Source of the DNA: an uncultured Prevotella sp.
GTDB lineage: Bacteria; Bacteroidota; Bacteroidia; Bacteroidales; Bacteroidaceae
Direction: 5' to 3'
Length of the DNA: 39,605 bases
Assembly: GCA_934202525.1 (NCBI GenBank)
Contig: CAKPYB010000029.1
Span: 1 to 39,605, forward strand
Part shown: positions 31,325-39,605 of the stretch, piece by piece
Layout of the letters: each line of letters begins with the position of its first letter
Position numbering within the stretch: the stretch's first letter is position 1
Position numbers and translations under genes: made by a program
The notes under the pieces: generated by a model
Databases searched by the model: none
Seen by the model: only the letters and a program-made list of their open reading frames with translations
What the model was told of the DNA's origin: nothing

Positions 31325-33874
31325 ATGAATAAACTGATTCTGAAAACAACAAAAAGCGGACTGCTGGCAGCTGCCCTGATGGCTTCAATCTCTGCCAGTG
31401 CCGAAACCATAGAGGTGAAAACGCTGAAATATGCAGGCCCCTATGCCGTAGCACAGCCTTGGATGGCTGACAGTGTGAACATCAAGGGCGAAGCGTTCGA
31501 CCTTAAGCAGCTGCTCGATTCGCCGCTGTCTTTCACCTTATTAAATAAGGGTAAGGAGGTGAGTGCAGCCCAACTCCTTGCCGGCAAGCAGGATGCGCTC
31601 CATCTGGCTTCTTTCTGCGTTTCTAACACCCAGCGCACCAAAGCAACCATCGCGGTAGAAGGATTGGAGCAATACCGCCTGTTTGTAGACGGCGAACAGG
31701 TAAAGGTGAACGGCGATAAGGCTGAAACCATCCTGACTCCTTCGCAGCATACGGTTGTCATCAAATATCTTACCCGGAAGAATGCATCTTCTGATAAGAA
31801 ATCTATCAAGTTGACCGTAACCGCAGCCAACGGTGCTCCGCTTTCTGTAGGCGATGCGGCAGCCAAGCGCGCCTATAATATCTATGATGTGATTTGTGCG
31901 CCCAACTATCCGAGTGTTTCTATCTCACCAAACGGAAAGTTTATCGTTGTTCGGAAAACCTGGGTAGATAGAAAAGGTAATAACCATAGCATTAGTGAAT
32001 TGCGCAACTCTCAGACTAACAGAGTGATGGCTACATTTGAGGAGAACGTAAAATGGATGCCTTCAAGCAATAAACTGTATTTCACCCAGAAGGCGAGCGA
32101 CAGCAGTATTGCCGGAGAAGAAAAGCAGGATGGCACATTGCAGCTCATCACCATCAATCCGCTGACGATGGAGCGCGAAGTGCTGACAAGCCATCTTCCT
32201 GAAGGCTGGTTCCAGTTTACTCCCGATGAGAAGACGCTTATCTATACGCTCACTACTGAAGGCAGAAAAAAGGATCCGCAAGTTTATGATGTAAAAGAAC
32301 CGGAAGACCGACAGCCGGGCTGGCGCGAGCGCAGCAATCTCGCCAAATACGACCTTGCATCGGGCATTCTTCAGCCGCTCACCTTCGGTTACCACAACAT
32401 CTATCTGATGGATATTTCTGCCGATTCGCGTTATCTGCTGATTGGCAAGGGAGAGGAGCGACTCACCAAGCGTCCTACAACCCTGACATCATTCTACCGC
32501 CTGGATTTAGGCAACATGAATGCATCTGCAGCCACAACGCCAAAGGTAGAAACCCTGATAGAAAAGGGCGAATTTCTGAACAGCGCCCAGTTCTCGCCAG
32601 ATGGCAAGAGCATTCTCGTGAGTGCTTCGCCAGAGGCTTTCAATGGCATTGGAAAGAATGTGGAAGAAGGGCAGACGCCTAGCATGATCGACACCCAGCT
32701 CTATCTGATGACCTTGGCAGATAAGAAGGTTCGTCCGCTGACCAGGGATTTCAATCCGAATGTGCTGAGCACGGAATGGAGCAAGGCTGATGGAAACATC
32801 TATTTTACAGCTGAAGATAAAGACTGCGTGCACCTCTTCCAGCTCAATCCGAAATCGGGCAAGTTTACGCTTCTCAAGACTCCTGAAGAGTACATCAAGA
32901 GTTTCTCGCTTGCATCTTCTGCAGCAGAAATGGCTTTCTCCGGTCAGAGTGCATCCAATGCCGACCGACTCTATAAGATGAATACAAAAGCGCTGAAATC
33001 GCAATTGGTTGACGATTTGAGTGCGCGCGAACTGAAGGATGTTGAACTGGGCGAATGCAAGGCTTGGAATTTTGTCAATTCAAGGGGCGATACGCTTTGC
33101 TGCCGCTACTATCTGCCACCTCATTTTGATGCAGCCAAGAAGTATCCGATGGTAGTAAACTATTATGGTGGTTGCAGTCCTACGAGCCGCATGTTCCAGA
33201 GCCGTTATCCTCATCATGTTTATGCGGCGATGGGTTATGTAGTGCTGGTTGTGAATCCTAGTGGAGCCACCGGATTCGGTCAGAAATTCTCAGCCCGCCA
33301 TGTAGATACGGCAGGCGAGGGAGTGGCTGAAGACATCATCTCCAGCACCCAGGCTTTCTGCGATGAGCATGCTTTCGTGAACCGCAAGAAGATTGGATGC
33401 ATCGGCGCAAGCTACGGCGGATTCATGACCCAGTATCTTCAGACCAAGACCGACCTCTTTGCTGCTGCCATCTCGCATGCAGGCATTAGCGACCACACCA
33501 GCTATTGGGGTGAGGGCTATTGGGGCTACAGCTACAGCGAAGTTTCTATGGCGAACGAATATCCTTGGACCAACAAGCATCTCTTTGTAGATCAGAGTCC
33601 ACTCTATAATGCCGACAAGATTCATACTCCGCTACTGTTTGTTCACGGTACGGCAGATAATAATGTGCCTGTGGGCGAGAGTATCCAGCTCTATACGGCT
33701 TTGAAACTCCTTGGCCGTCCTACGGCGATGGTATTGGTAGATGGTCAGGATCATCACATCATCGACTACGAGAAGCGACTGAAATGGCAGAACACCATCT
33801 TTGCCTGGTTTGCCAAGTGGTTGCAGGATGATGCTTCCTGGTGGACGGAAATGTATGGAGATGAAAAGATGTAG
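31325..33874 (+). CDS. Secreted S9 family prolyl oligopeptidase (DPP-like)
   Basis: 849 aa. A signal peptide (about 1-26, ending SASA) is followed by a beta-propeller-type region with repeated SPDGK-like strands, then a C-terminal alpha/beta-hydrolase with S696 (IGASYGGFM), D778 (HGTADNNVP) and H810/H811 (GQDHHIID), the S9 catalytic triad. An extra N-terminal beta-rich domain (about 30-170) precedes the propeller. Periplasmic exo- or endopeptidase acting on short, probably proline-containing peptides. Single gene with a bidirectional terminator. Confidence 0.9.
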   Translation: MNKLILKTTKSGLLAAALMASISASAETIEVKTLKYAGPYAVAQPWMADSVNIKGEAFDLKQLLDSPLSFTLLNKGKEVSAAQLLAGKQDALHLASFCVSNTQRTKATIAVEGLEQYRLFVDGEQVKVNGDKAETILTPSQHTVVIKYLTRKNASSDKKSIKLTVTAANGAPLSVGDAAAKRAYNIYDVICAPNYPSVSISPNGKFIVVRKTWVDRKGNNHSISELRNSQTNRVMATFEENVKWMPSSNKLYFTQKASDSSIAGEEKQDGTLQLITINPLTMEREVLTSHLPEGWFQFTPDEKTLIYTLTTEGRKKDPQVYDVKEPEDRQPGWRERSNLAKYDLASGILQPLTFGYHNIYLMDISADSRYLLIGKGEERLTKRPTTLTSFYRLDLGNMNASAATTPKVETLIEKGEFLNSAQFSPDGKSILVSASPEAFNGIGKNVEEGQTPSMIDTQLYLMTLADKKVRPLTRDFNPNVLSTEWSKADGNIYFTAEDKDCVHLFQLNPKSGKFTLLKTPEEYIKSFSLASSAAEMAFSGQSASNADRLYKMNTKALKSQLVDDLSARELKDVELGECKAWNFVNSRGDTLCCRYYLPPHFDAAKKYPMVVNYYGGCSPTSRMFQSRYPHHVYAAMGYVVLVVNPSGATGFGQKFSARHVDTAGEGVAEDIISSTQAFCDEHAFVNRKKIGCIGASYGGFMTQYLQTKTDLFAAAISHAGISDHTSYWGEGYWGYSYSEVSMANEYPWTNKHLFVDQSPLYNADKIHTPLLFVHGTADNNVPVGESIQLYTALKLLGRPTAMVLVDGQDHHIIDYEKRLKWQNTIFAWFAKWLQDDASWWTEMYGDEKM

Positions 33875-33916
33875 TTGAAGCCTCGGCAGAAATGCCGGCT
33901 TTAGTCTCTATCAAAT

Positions 33917-33968
33917 AAGAAAAGAGATTATGTTCCTGTAAGTCGGGAATATAATCTCTTTTCTTTTA
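33917..33968. terminator. Bidirectional terminator
   Basis: Arms 33917-33931 and 33951-33965 pair over 15 bp, with TTCC/GGAA extending the stem inward, flanked by A and T runs on either side. Shared by the S9 peptidase gene and the convergent MFS gene. Confidence 0.85.
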
Positions 33969-33973
33969 TATGT

Positions 33974-35146
33974 TTATTTCTTGCTGTTTAGCGTGATAAG
34001 CAGAGAAATCATGGCGAAGGCGATTCCTACGATGCAGACACCGAGCCAGTCGGCTTGCGTCCAGACGTAACCGGCACAGAAAGTGCCTAGCGAACCACCG
34101 ATGAAATAGCTGGTCATGAAGATGGTGTTGGCGCGGTTGGAAGCCTGCGGAACCTCCTGCAGACAACCACTCTGATTGCTGAGCTGCTGACATTGCAGAC
34201 CGATGTCAACCAGAATGATGGCTGCGATGAGTCCGGCGTAAGTGTCGCCGAAAAGCAAGGCTATTGCCCAGGCGATGATCTGCATTCCTGCGCCGAACAG
34301 ATTGAATTTTCGAATGCCGAACCTAGGAACCAGTTTTCCCACACCACTGGCAGCAACGGCTCCCATGATTCCGCAAAGTCCGAGCATTCCTACCATATCA
34401 CTTCCTGCGCTGAAAGGTGGCTGCGCCAGATGGAACGCCAGACAAGACCATATTGCCATCATACTGCCGAACCCGAAGGCTGCACGGGTGGAATAGATGC
34501 GGATAGAAGAATGGAAAAAGAAAATTTCTGCTATGGTGGTCATCAGTCCTCTGTAGGTTCCTACATAGTTGCGCTTCATTTCAGGCATCATCAGCAGCAT
34601 GATTCCCATGCAAACCACCATCACGAAAGCAGCTATGATAAACATCTCCCGCCATCCCAGCCATTCGCCGATGTAACCGCTGATTACTCGTGAGGCAAGA
34701 ATGCCCGTCAGCAGTCCGGAGAGTACAATGCCCATATTCCTGCTCTTGTTCTTGGGTTCAGAAAACTGTCCGGCTATCGGAATGAAGAACTGCGGAATCA
34801 CCGAACAGGCGCCAATCAGCAGTGAAGCTCCCCAGAGCATCCATACGTTTTGCGCTGCAGCCATCACGATAGCCATCAATGCCGCAATGGTCATATTGAC
34901 AAGGATGAGTTTCTTGCGCGAAAGCATATCGCCCAAGGGGATGAGGAAGAACAAGCCCAGCGCATAACCTATCTGGGTAATGACGGTGATGAGGTTAGCC
35001 TTCTGCTCGGTAATATCCAGGTCGTGGCGGATGAGTTCGAGAAGCGGCTGATTGTAGTAGCAGTTGGCTACGGTGAGTCCTGCGACGATAGCCATCATCA
35101 GAAGAATGCTGCGGGGAATGCCCTGATTTTCTTTTAGCTGTATCAT
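33974..35146 (-). CDS. MFS transporter (drug/metabolite efflux type)
   Basis: 390 aa, about 12 membrane helices. The MFS loop motif between helices 2 and 3 is present (PLGDMLSRKKLI), and the first helix has the NCYYNQPLLELI pattern common in YnfM/MFS_1 efflux proteins. Inner-membrane, proton-driven export is likely; substrate unknown. Single gene with its own promoter. Confidence 0.87.
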   Translation of the reverse strand: MIQLKENQGIPRSILLMMAIVAGLTVANCYYNQPLLELIRHDLDITEQKANLITVITQIGYALGLFFLIPLGDMLSRKKLILVNMTIAALMAIVMAAAQNVWMLWGASLLIGACSVIPQFFIPIAGQFSEPKNKSRNMGIVLSGLLTGILASRVISGYIGEWLGWREMFIIAAFVMVVCMGIMLLMMPEMKRNYVGTYRGLMTTIAEIFFFHSSIRIYSTRAAFGFGSMMAIWSCLAFHLAQPPFSAGSDMVGMLGLCGIMGAVAASGVGKLVPRFGIRKFNLFGAGMQIIAWAIALLFGDTYAGLIAAIILVDIGLQCQQLSNQSGCLQEVPQASNRANTIFMTSYFIGGSLGTFCAGYVWTQADWLGVCIVGIAFAMISLLITLNSKK

Positions 35147-35177
35147 TTTCTGTCTGTTTGTTTCTTTGTTTTGAGTG

Positions 35178-35185
35178 CAAAGTTA
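35178..35185 (-). promoter_or_regulatory. Promoter -7 box of MFS gene
   Basis: TAACTTTG on the minus strand, 31 bases before the ATG. Confidence 0.6.
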
Positions 35186-35530
35186 CGAAAAAATTCTCGG
35201 CAATCAAAGTTTTTGGGGACGATTTCTCGGGAAAAACTTCTCTCTCAGGCAGAAAATCTTCTTCCTCAGGCAGAAAAACTTTCTGTTCTTTCCCTCGCGC
35301 GCGTACCTTATTATATGTATATAGTGCTGCTCTGAAGAGGTGTTGGCGCGCACCCTTGTTACGCTAAAAAACACCGAAAAGTGTTAAAATTAGGCTGTTT
35401 CCGAGCACATCAAAAACTTTAACCTTTGTTAGCATTTCGTAAGTGGTTGATTTATAGCGATTTGTAATTTTGTTACAAAAACGCCTAAAAAAAAATCGCA
35501 AAAAAAAGAACAACGTATCAAAAAAATGCT
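35186..35530. other. Gene-free stretch between MFS and lipoprotein genes
   Basis: I see no gene here. It holds a short duplicated segment (CTCAGGCAGAAAA twice, 35245-35277), a GC-rich patch (CGCGCGCG-type) around 35296-35352, and a small AACAC/GTGTT hairpin near 35372. Confidence 0.5.
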
Positions 35531-35538
35531 TACCTTTG
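35531..35538 (+). promoter_or_regulatory. Promoter -7 box of small lipoprotein gene
   Basis: TACCTTTG. It overlaps the region of an upstream in-frame ATG (35526), which shows the true start is the ATG at 35592. Confidence 0.65.
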
Positions 35539-35591
35539 CATCGTTCAAAAGAACAAATGATTGTTTTACAGATTTTAAAAAAGCAAAGAAA

Positions 35592-35762
35592 ATGAAGAAA
35601 TTAGTTTTTATGTTCGTAGCTATCGCAGCTATCTCTTTCGCATCATGTGGTAACAAAACAGCTCAGAACACAGCTTCTGCTGATTCTGACACAGCTCAGG
35701 TTGATACAACTGCTGCTGACACTGCTGCTGCTGATACAGCTGCTGCTGATTCTGCTAAGTAA
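35592..35762 (+). CDS. Small Ala/Asp/Thr-repeat lipoprotein
   Basis: 56 aa. A signal peptide with lipobox FASC (Cys at residue 19) predicts a mature lipoprotein of about 38 residues. The mature part is almost entirely Ala, Asp, Thr and Ser, including TAADTAAADTAAADS, encoded by near-repeats of GCTGCTGCTGAT units, with no hydrophobic core, so it is probably disordered. The promoter and UUCG-loop terminator are both strong, which suggests an abundant short mRNA. Many Bacteroidota carry similar tiny lipoproteins of unknown function. Confidence 0.8.
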   Translation: MKKLVFMFVAIAAISFASCGNKTAQNTASADSDTAQVDTTAADTAAADTAAADSAK

Positions 35763-35800
35763 TTTGAAATTACTTGCGAACGAAAAAATGAGAGAAACAA

Positions 35801-35828
35801 CCGCTGGACTTCGGTCTAGCGGCTTTTT
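35801..35828 (+). terminator. Intrinsic terminator with UUCG loop
   Basis: CCGCTGGAC (35801-35809) pairs with GTCTAGCGG (35814-35822, one G-T pair) around TTCG, followed by a T-run. Confidence 0.88.
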
Positions 35829-35863
35829 CGTTTTATAGAGACTATGTTTCATTTTTTTTAGGT

Positions 35864-35871
35864 TACCTTTT
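35864..35871 (+). promoter_or_regulatory. Possible -7 box of mtaB
   Basis: TACCTTTT, one base off the consensus, 22 bases before the ATG. Confidence 0.35.
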
Positions 35872-35893
35872 AGAATTTTAGAAAAGATAATTT

Positions 35894-37234
35894 ATGATAG
35901 ATTCAAGTGCCTTCCAAGGTAAAAAGGCAGCTTACTATACGCTAGGCTGCAAACTCAACTTCTCTGAAACTTCCACTTTTGGCAAAATGCTCGAAGATAT
36001 GGGCGTCATTACTGCTAAAAAGGGGGAGAAAGCTGATATTTGTCTGATTAACACCTGCTCGGTAACAGAAGTTGCCGATCATAAATGCCGTCAGGCTATC
36101 CACCGGATGGTGAGAAACAATCCGGGCGCATTCGTTATCGTGACGGGCTGTTATGCGCAGCTCGAATCTGAGAATGTCAGCAAGATAGAGGGTGTAGACC
36201 TCGTGTTGGGTGCTAACGAGAAGGCGAACTTGATTCAATATCTCAGCGATGCATGGGCGCAGAACAGCGATGCTGCGGCTCTTCATCAGCATTATAGCGT
36301 GAAGACGAAGGAAATCAAGACCTTCCAGCCTTCATGCTCGCGTGGCAACCGTACCCGTTATTTCCTGAAGGTGCAGGACGGCTGCAATTATTATTGCACC
36401 TATTGCACCATTCCTTTTGCCCGAGGCAATTCGCGCAACCCGAGCATCCAGTCGCTTGTGGCTCAATGTGAGCAGGCAGCGGCTGAAGGCGGTAAGGAAA
36501 TCGTCATTACCGGTGTGAATATCGGTGATTTTGGTCAGACTACCCACGAGCGATTCATCGACCTTGTCAAGGCGATGGATCAGGTAGAAGGAATCAAGCG
36601 TTACCGCATCTCGAGTCTGGAGCCTGATCTCTGTGATGATGATCTCATAGAGTATTGTGCCCAGAGCCGTGCCTTTATGCCTCATTTCCACATTCCTCTG
36701 CAGAGCGGAAGCGATGAGGTGCTCAAGCTGATGCACCGCCGTTACGACAAGGCGCTCTTTGCCCACAAGGTGAATCTTATCAAGGAGAAAATGCCTGATG
36801 CGTTTATCGGTGTTGATGTAATGGTGGGCTGTCGCGGCGAAACTCCGGAGTGTTTTGAAGAATGCTATGAGTTCCTGAAGAGTCTGCCTGTTACCCAGCT
36901 TCACGTCTTCCCTTATTCTGAGCGTCCGGGTACGGCTGCCTTGAAGATTCCGTATGTGGTTGACGAGAAGGAGAAGAAGAAGCGTTCTAAGCGACTGTTG
37001 GAGTTGAGCGATCAGAAGACGCAGGAATTCTATGCCCAATACATCGGTACAGAGGCTGAGGTTCTCTTCGAAAAGGCGCCAAGAGGCAAGGCAATGCATG
37101 GATTCACCAAGAACTATATCCGCGTAGAACTTTCGCCGGCTCTCGCCAAGGAAGAATACGACAACCAGCTTATCAAGGTTCGCCTGGGTGACTTCAATCA
37201 CGATAAGACTGCGCTGAAGGGAGAGCTTCTTTAG
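35894..37234 (+). CDS. mtaB: tRNA (t6A37) methylthiotransferase MtaB
   Basis: 446 aa. The N-terminal methylthiotransferase domain carries cluster cysteines C19 (LGCKLNFSE), C55 (NTCSVTE) and C86 (TGCYAQ). The radical SAM domain has C164-xxx-C168-xx-C171 (GCNYYCTYC), and a C-terminal TRAM-like region follows. The LGCKLN opening separates MtaB from MiaB/RimO. It adds the methylthio group to t6A at position 37 of tRNAs that read ANN codons. Followed by another radical SAM gene. Confidence 0.92.
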   Translation: MIDSSAFQGKKAAYYTLGCKLNFSETSTFGKMLEDMGVITAKKGEKADICLINTCSVTEVADHKCRQAIHRMVRNNPGAFVIVTGCYAQLESENVSKIEGVDLVLGANEKANLIQYLSDAWAQNSDAAALHQHYSVKTKEIKTFQPSCSRGNRTRYFLKVQDGCNYYCTYCTIPFARGNSRNPSIQSLVAQCEQAAAEGGKEIVITGVNIGDFGQTTHERFIDLVKAMDQVEGIKRYRISSLEPDLCDDDLIEYCAQSRAFMPHFHIPLQSGSDEVLKLMHRRYDKALFAHKVNLIKEKMPDAFIGVDVMVGCRGETPECFEECYEFLKSLPVTQLHVFPYSERPGTAALKIPYVVDEKEKKKRSKRLLELSDQKTQEFYAQYIGTEAEVLFEKAPRGKAMHGFTKNYIRVELSPALAKEEYDNQLIKVRLGDFNHDKTALKGELL

Positions 37235-37267
37235 TTGATAGTTAATAGTTTAAGTTTCGCAAGTTTA

Positions 37268-37416
37268 GGAGTTAAAGGAGTTAAAGGAGTTAAAGGAGTT
37301 AAAGGAGTTATCGCTCCCTACGGTCGCTGAGGAGTTAAGACAATAGTCTTTTGGCGTATTTTTTAAGCAGCAAGACATACGTCTTAACTCCTTAACTTCC
37401 TTAACTCCTTTAACTT
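37268..37416. repeat. 9-bp tandem repeats facing an inverted copy
   Basis: GGAGTTAAA is repeated four times plus a partial unit (37268-37310), with another GGAGTTAAGAC at 37331-37341. The complementary series follows at 37381-37416. GGAGTTAAGAC and GTCTTAACTCC (37381-37391) form a perfect 11-bp stem. It fills the 215-bp gap between mtaB and the yhcC-like gene. Confidence 0.85.
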
Positions 37417-37449
37417 CCTGATATGTGAAAGTTCAAAGTTCAAAGTCCA

Positions 37450-38334
37450 ATGTATTACAACGATTTTGGAACATGGATCCGGAAGCAGTTTCCTGATTTC
37501 CGTGTTCAGAAGATTTCGATAGACGCGGGATTCTCCTGTCCTAACAGAGATGGGAGGATTTCGAGTGGCGGATGTACGTATTGCGACAACCGCACCTTCA
37601 ATCCCAGCTATTGCGACCGGAAAAAGTCGATTACTGAACAGCTGGAGGAGGGAAAGGCTTTCTTCAGCAGAAAGTATCCTGATATGAAATATCTGGCTTA
37701 TTTTCAGGCTTATACCAATACATACGCCAAGGTGGAGCAACTGAGGCAGATGTATGAAGAGGCTTTGCAGGTTGAAGATGTGGTGGGAATCGTTATCGGA
37801 ACCCGTCCGGACTGTGTGAGCGATGAATTGCTCGATTATCTGGAAGAACTGAACCGCCGAACCTTCGTGCTGGTGGAGTATGGCATTGAGAGTGCCAACG
37901 ATGAAACCTTGAAGCGCATCAACCGTGGACATGATTTTGCCTGTTGCCGCGATGCAGTAGAGCGTACTCATGCCAGGGGAATCCTTACGGGCGGCCATAT
38001 CATCATTGGTTTGCCGGGAGAAGATGCGGAAGAAAGTCTGCGTCAGGCTCCTCTCATCTCTTCCTTGCCGCTTGATATTCTCAAGATTCATCAGATGCAG
38101 ATTATCAGGGGCACCCGGTTGGCACAGGAATATGCTGAGCATCCCTTCCATGTTTACACGGTAGAGGAGTATATTGATGTCATCGTGAAATACATCCGTC
38201 TGCTCAGAAAGGATTTGGTGCTGGAGCGCTTCGTCAGTCAGTCGCCCAAAGAACTGCTGATTGCTCCCAAATGGGGACTCAAGAACTATGAGTTTACCAA
38301 TCTCCTGAATAACAGATTAAAGAGTTTACAATAA
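37450..38334 (+). CDS. YhcC-like radical SAM protein (TIGR01212 family)
   Basis: 294 aa. The radical SAM cysteines lie in an unusual spacing, C30-x11-C42-xx-C45 (FSCPNRDG, then GCTYC), typical of the YhcC/TIGR01212 family. Other family traits include YLAYFQAYTNTYA and VGIVIGTRPDCV. The reaction is not established. Its stop codon is 2 bases before the GT2 start, so the two genes are translationally close-coupled. Confidence 0.9.
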   Translation: MYYNDFGTWIRKQFPDFRVQKISIDAGFSCPNRDGRISSGGCTYCDNRTFNPSYCDRKKSITEQLEEGKAFFSRKYPDMKYLAYFQAYTNTYAKVEQLRQMYEEALQVEDVVGIVIGTRPDCVSDELLDYLEELNRRTFVLVEYGIESANDETLKRINRGHDFACCRDAVERTHARGILTGGHIIIGLPGEDAEESLRQAPLISSLPLDILKIHQMQIIRGTRLAQEYAEHPFHVYTVEEYIDVIVKYIRLLRKDLVLERFVSQSPKELLIAPKWGLKNYEFTNLLNNRLKSLQ

Positions 38335-38336
38335 AT

Positions 38337-39353
38337 ATGGCAAAAGTAGCAATCGTTATATTAAACTGGAATGGTCAGAAGATGCTGGCAAAGTATCTTC
38401 CGAATGTCATAGAATATTCCCGTCAGGATGCTGAAATCTGGGTGGTTGACAATTCTTCTTCTGATGGTTCGATGCACCTTCTGGAGACTCAGTTTCCTCA
38501 GGTGAAGACCATTGTTCTGGAGCAGAATTTCGGCTTTGCTGAAGGCTATAACCGTGCCTTGAAGCAGATAGATGCAGCGTATTTCGTGCTTCTGAATAGC
38601 GATGTGGAGGTTTCGCATCATTGGCTTACACCGCTCATCGAGTTTATGGATTCGCATCAGCAGGTGGCTGCCTGCCAGCCTAAGCTGCTTGCGGAATACG
38701 ATAAGGACAGCTTTGAGTATGCTGGTGCTTGCGGCGGATTCCTCGACAAATACGGCTATCCGTTCTGTCGTGGCCGCATCTTTGATATGGTAGAACGCGA
38801 TAATGGACAGTATGATTACCAGCAGGAAATCTTGTGGGCTACGGGTGCCTGTATGATGATCCGCTCAAAGGATTATTGGACTGCCGGCGGTTTAGACGGC
38901 CGCTTCTTTGCCCATAATGAAGAGATAGATCTTTGCTGGCGCTTGCGTCTGATGGGCAGAAAAATCTACTGCATTCCTGAGAGTGAGGTTTATCATGTGG
39001 GTGGTGGAACCCTGCCGAAAAGCAATCCGATGAAGACTTATCTGAATTTCAGAAATAATTTAACCATGCTTTATAAGAACTTGAGTGATAGTGAGATAAA
39101 TCATGTAATGCGCGTGCGTCGGTTCCTGGATTACCTTGCAGCTTTCGAGACCTTGGTTCTGAAACGCAACTGGGGTGACTTCAAGGCCATCTTCAAGGCG
39201 CGCAGGGCTTTCAAGGCATGGAAACATGAGTTTGACGAAGATCGCAGAAAGATACAGACGGGTAGGGTGAAGGAGGAGATTCCGCAGGTTTACAATCTCT
39301 CTATCATCTGGCAATATTACGCCAAGGGCAAGAAACTCTTCTCGCAGTTGTAG
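38337..39353 (+). CDS. Glycosyltransferase family 2
   Basis: 338 aa. GT-A fold: VAIVILNWNG opening, VVDNSSSDGS nucleotide-binding loop, LLNSDVEV metal/sugar region and a later GGLDGRFFAHNEEIDLCWRLR acceptor-side motif. This matches rhamnosyl/galactofuranosyl-like GT2 enzymes of surface polysaccharide assembly. No transmembrane segment. Start codon 2 bases after the radical SAM gene, so same operon. Donor and acceptor unknown. Confidence 0.9.
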   Translation: MAKVAIVILNWNGQKMLAKYLPNVIEYSRQDAEIWVVDNSSSDGSMHLLETQFPQVKTIVLEQNFGFAEGYNRALKQIDAAYFVLLNSDVEVSHHWLTPLIEFMDSHQQVAACQPKLLAEYDKDSFEYAGACGGFLDKYGYPFCRGRIFDMVERDNGQYDYQQEILWATGACMMIRSKDYWTAGGLDGRFFAHNEEIDLCWRLRLMGRKIYCIPESEVYHVGGGTLPKSNPMKTYLNFRNNLTMLYKNLSDSEINHVMRVRRFLDYLAAFETLVLKRNWGDFKAIFKARRAFKAWKHEFDEDRRKIQTGRVKEEIPQVYNLSIIWQYYAKGKKLFSQL

Positions 39354-39389
39354 ACTATAAACTGAAGTTTCGCATGTGGTTTAAGTACG

Positions 39390-39605
39390 GGCTGAAGGCC
39401 CAAAAGCTCCTAGAAGCAGCACGCCCTGAAAGGGCAGAAGCTCCTAGCCCAGGGCATCGCCCTGGGTATAATAGCAATCAGCAAGGCGCCCTGTAAGGGC
39501 AAAAGCTTTCAAATACCTGGCAATATACAAAGCTTTTGCCCTTACAGGGCGACAGGTTTGCGTCCATAAACACCCAGGGCGATGCCCTGGGCTAGGAGCT
39601 TCTGC
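39390..39605. repeat. Nested inverted-repeat (REP/BIME-like) element
   Basis: Outer arms 39434-39467 and 39572-39605 are perfectly complementary over 34 bp, and inner arms 39487-39509 and 39529-39551 over 23 bp. Small hairpins (GGGCTGAAGGCCC at 39390-39402, GCCCTGAAAGGGC at 39423-39435) precede them. The right outer arm ends exactly at the window edge, so the element may continue. Related REP-like sequences are scattered in Bacteroidota genomes. Confidence 0.85.

Noticed and set aside
36332..37201. 289-codon minus-strand ORF
   Set aside because: Shadow of mtaB, which has all cluster cysteines.

Overview
The window looks like chromosomal DNA of a Bacteroidota, most likely Prevotellaceae close to Segatella/Prevotella copri. 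Almost every gene has the Bacteroidota promoter signature (a -7 box TAnnTTTG with a TTG about 19-21 bp upstream) and strong Shine-Dalgarno sites are rare. The gene content also fits: FHS and GPH sugar carriers, an Rpn-type PD-(D/E)XK 'transposase', TonB-receptor-like barrels, GH28 pectinase and an S9 DPP-like peptidase. This assignment is inference; no rRNA or tRNA is present.

Region by region. 1-2.6 kb is accessory DNA: the end of an unrecognised gene, an Rpn nuclease gene with a 12-bp tandem repeat, a truncated HTH antitoxin-like gene, and two unlisted small genes that share a perfect 52-bp direct repeat either side of rpn. 2.6-9.7 kb holds housekeeping and stress genes: a hypothetical protein, HD hydrolase, Bcp peroxiredoxin, secreted esterase, free-methionine-sulfoxide reductase, GH28 polygalacturonase, Nudix, cupin and VOC proteins, and an outer-membrane barrel. 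9.8-20.6 kb is a probable hexitol (mannitol/sorbitol) island: fructokinase, zinc polyol dehydrogenase, GPH symporter, two LacI regulators, NDH-2, mannitol 2-dehydrogenase family enzyme and FHS importer. 20.7-25.7 kb carries a large TonB-receptor-like barrel and a umuC-umuD operon separated by unusual repeat DNA. 25.8-28.6 kb has a nitroreductase and a Pif1-type helicase. 28.6-31.1 kb is a PLP enzyme pair of sulfur amino-acid metabolism. 31.3-35.1 kb has an S9 peptidase and an MFS carrier. 35.5-39.4 kb has a tiny Ala/Asp/Thr-repeat lipoprotein, MtaB, a YhcC-like radical SAM protein and a GT2 glycosyltransferase. The window ends in a nested inverted-repeat REP-like element.

The strongest unexpected signal is regulatory. 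Three separate 43-bp arrays each contain three LacI-type operators with the same spacing (12 and 19 bp start to start). Each array lies exactly 45 bp from the -7 box of its promoter (fructokinase, GPH symporter, mannitol dehydrogenase). The middle array is also exactly 45 bp from the -7 box of the divergent lacI gene. This upstream, rigidly phased layout looks like activation rather than simple repression. In the inferred pathway the two polyol dehydrogenases oxidise hexitols to fructose, fructokinase makes fructose-6-phosphate, and NDH-2, which has one lone operator upstream, could reoxidise the NADH.
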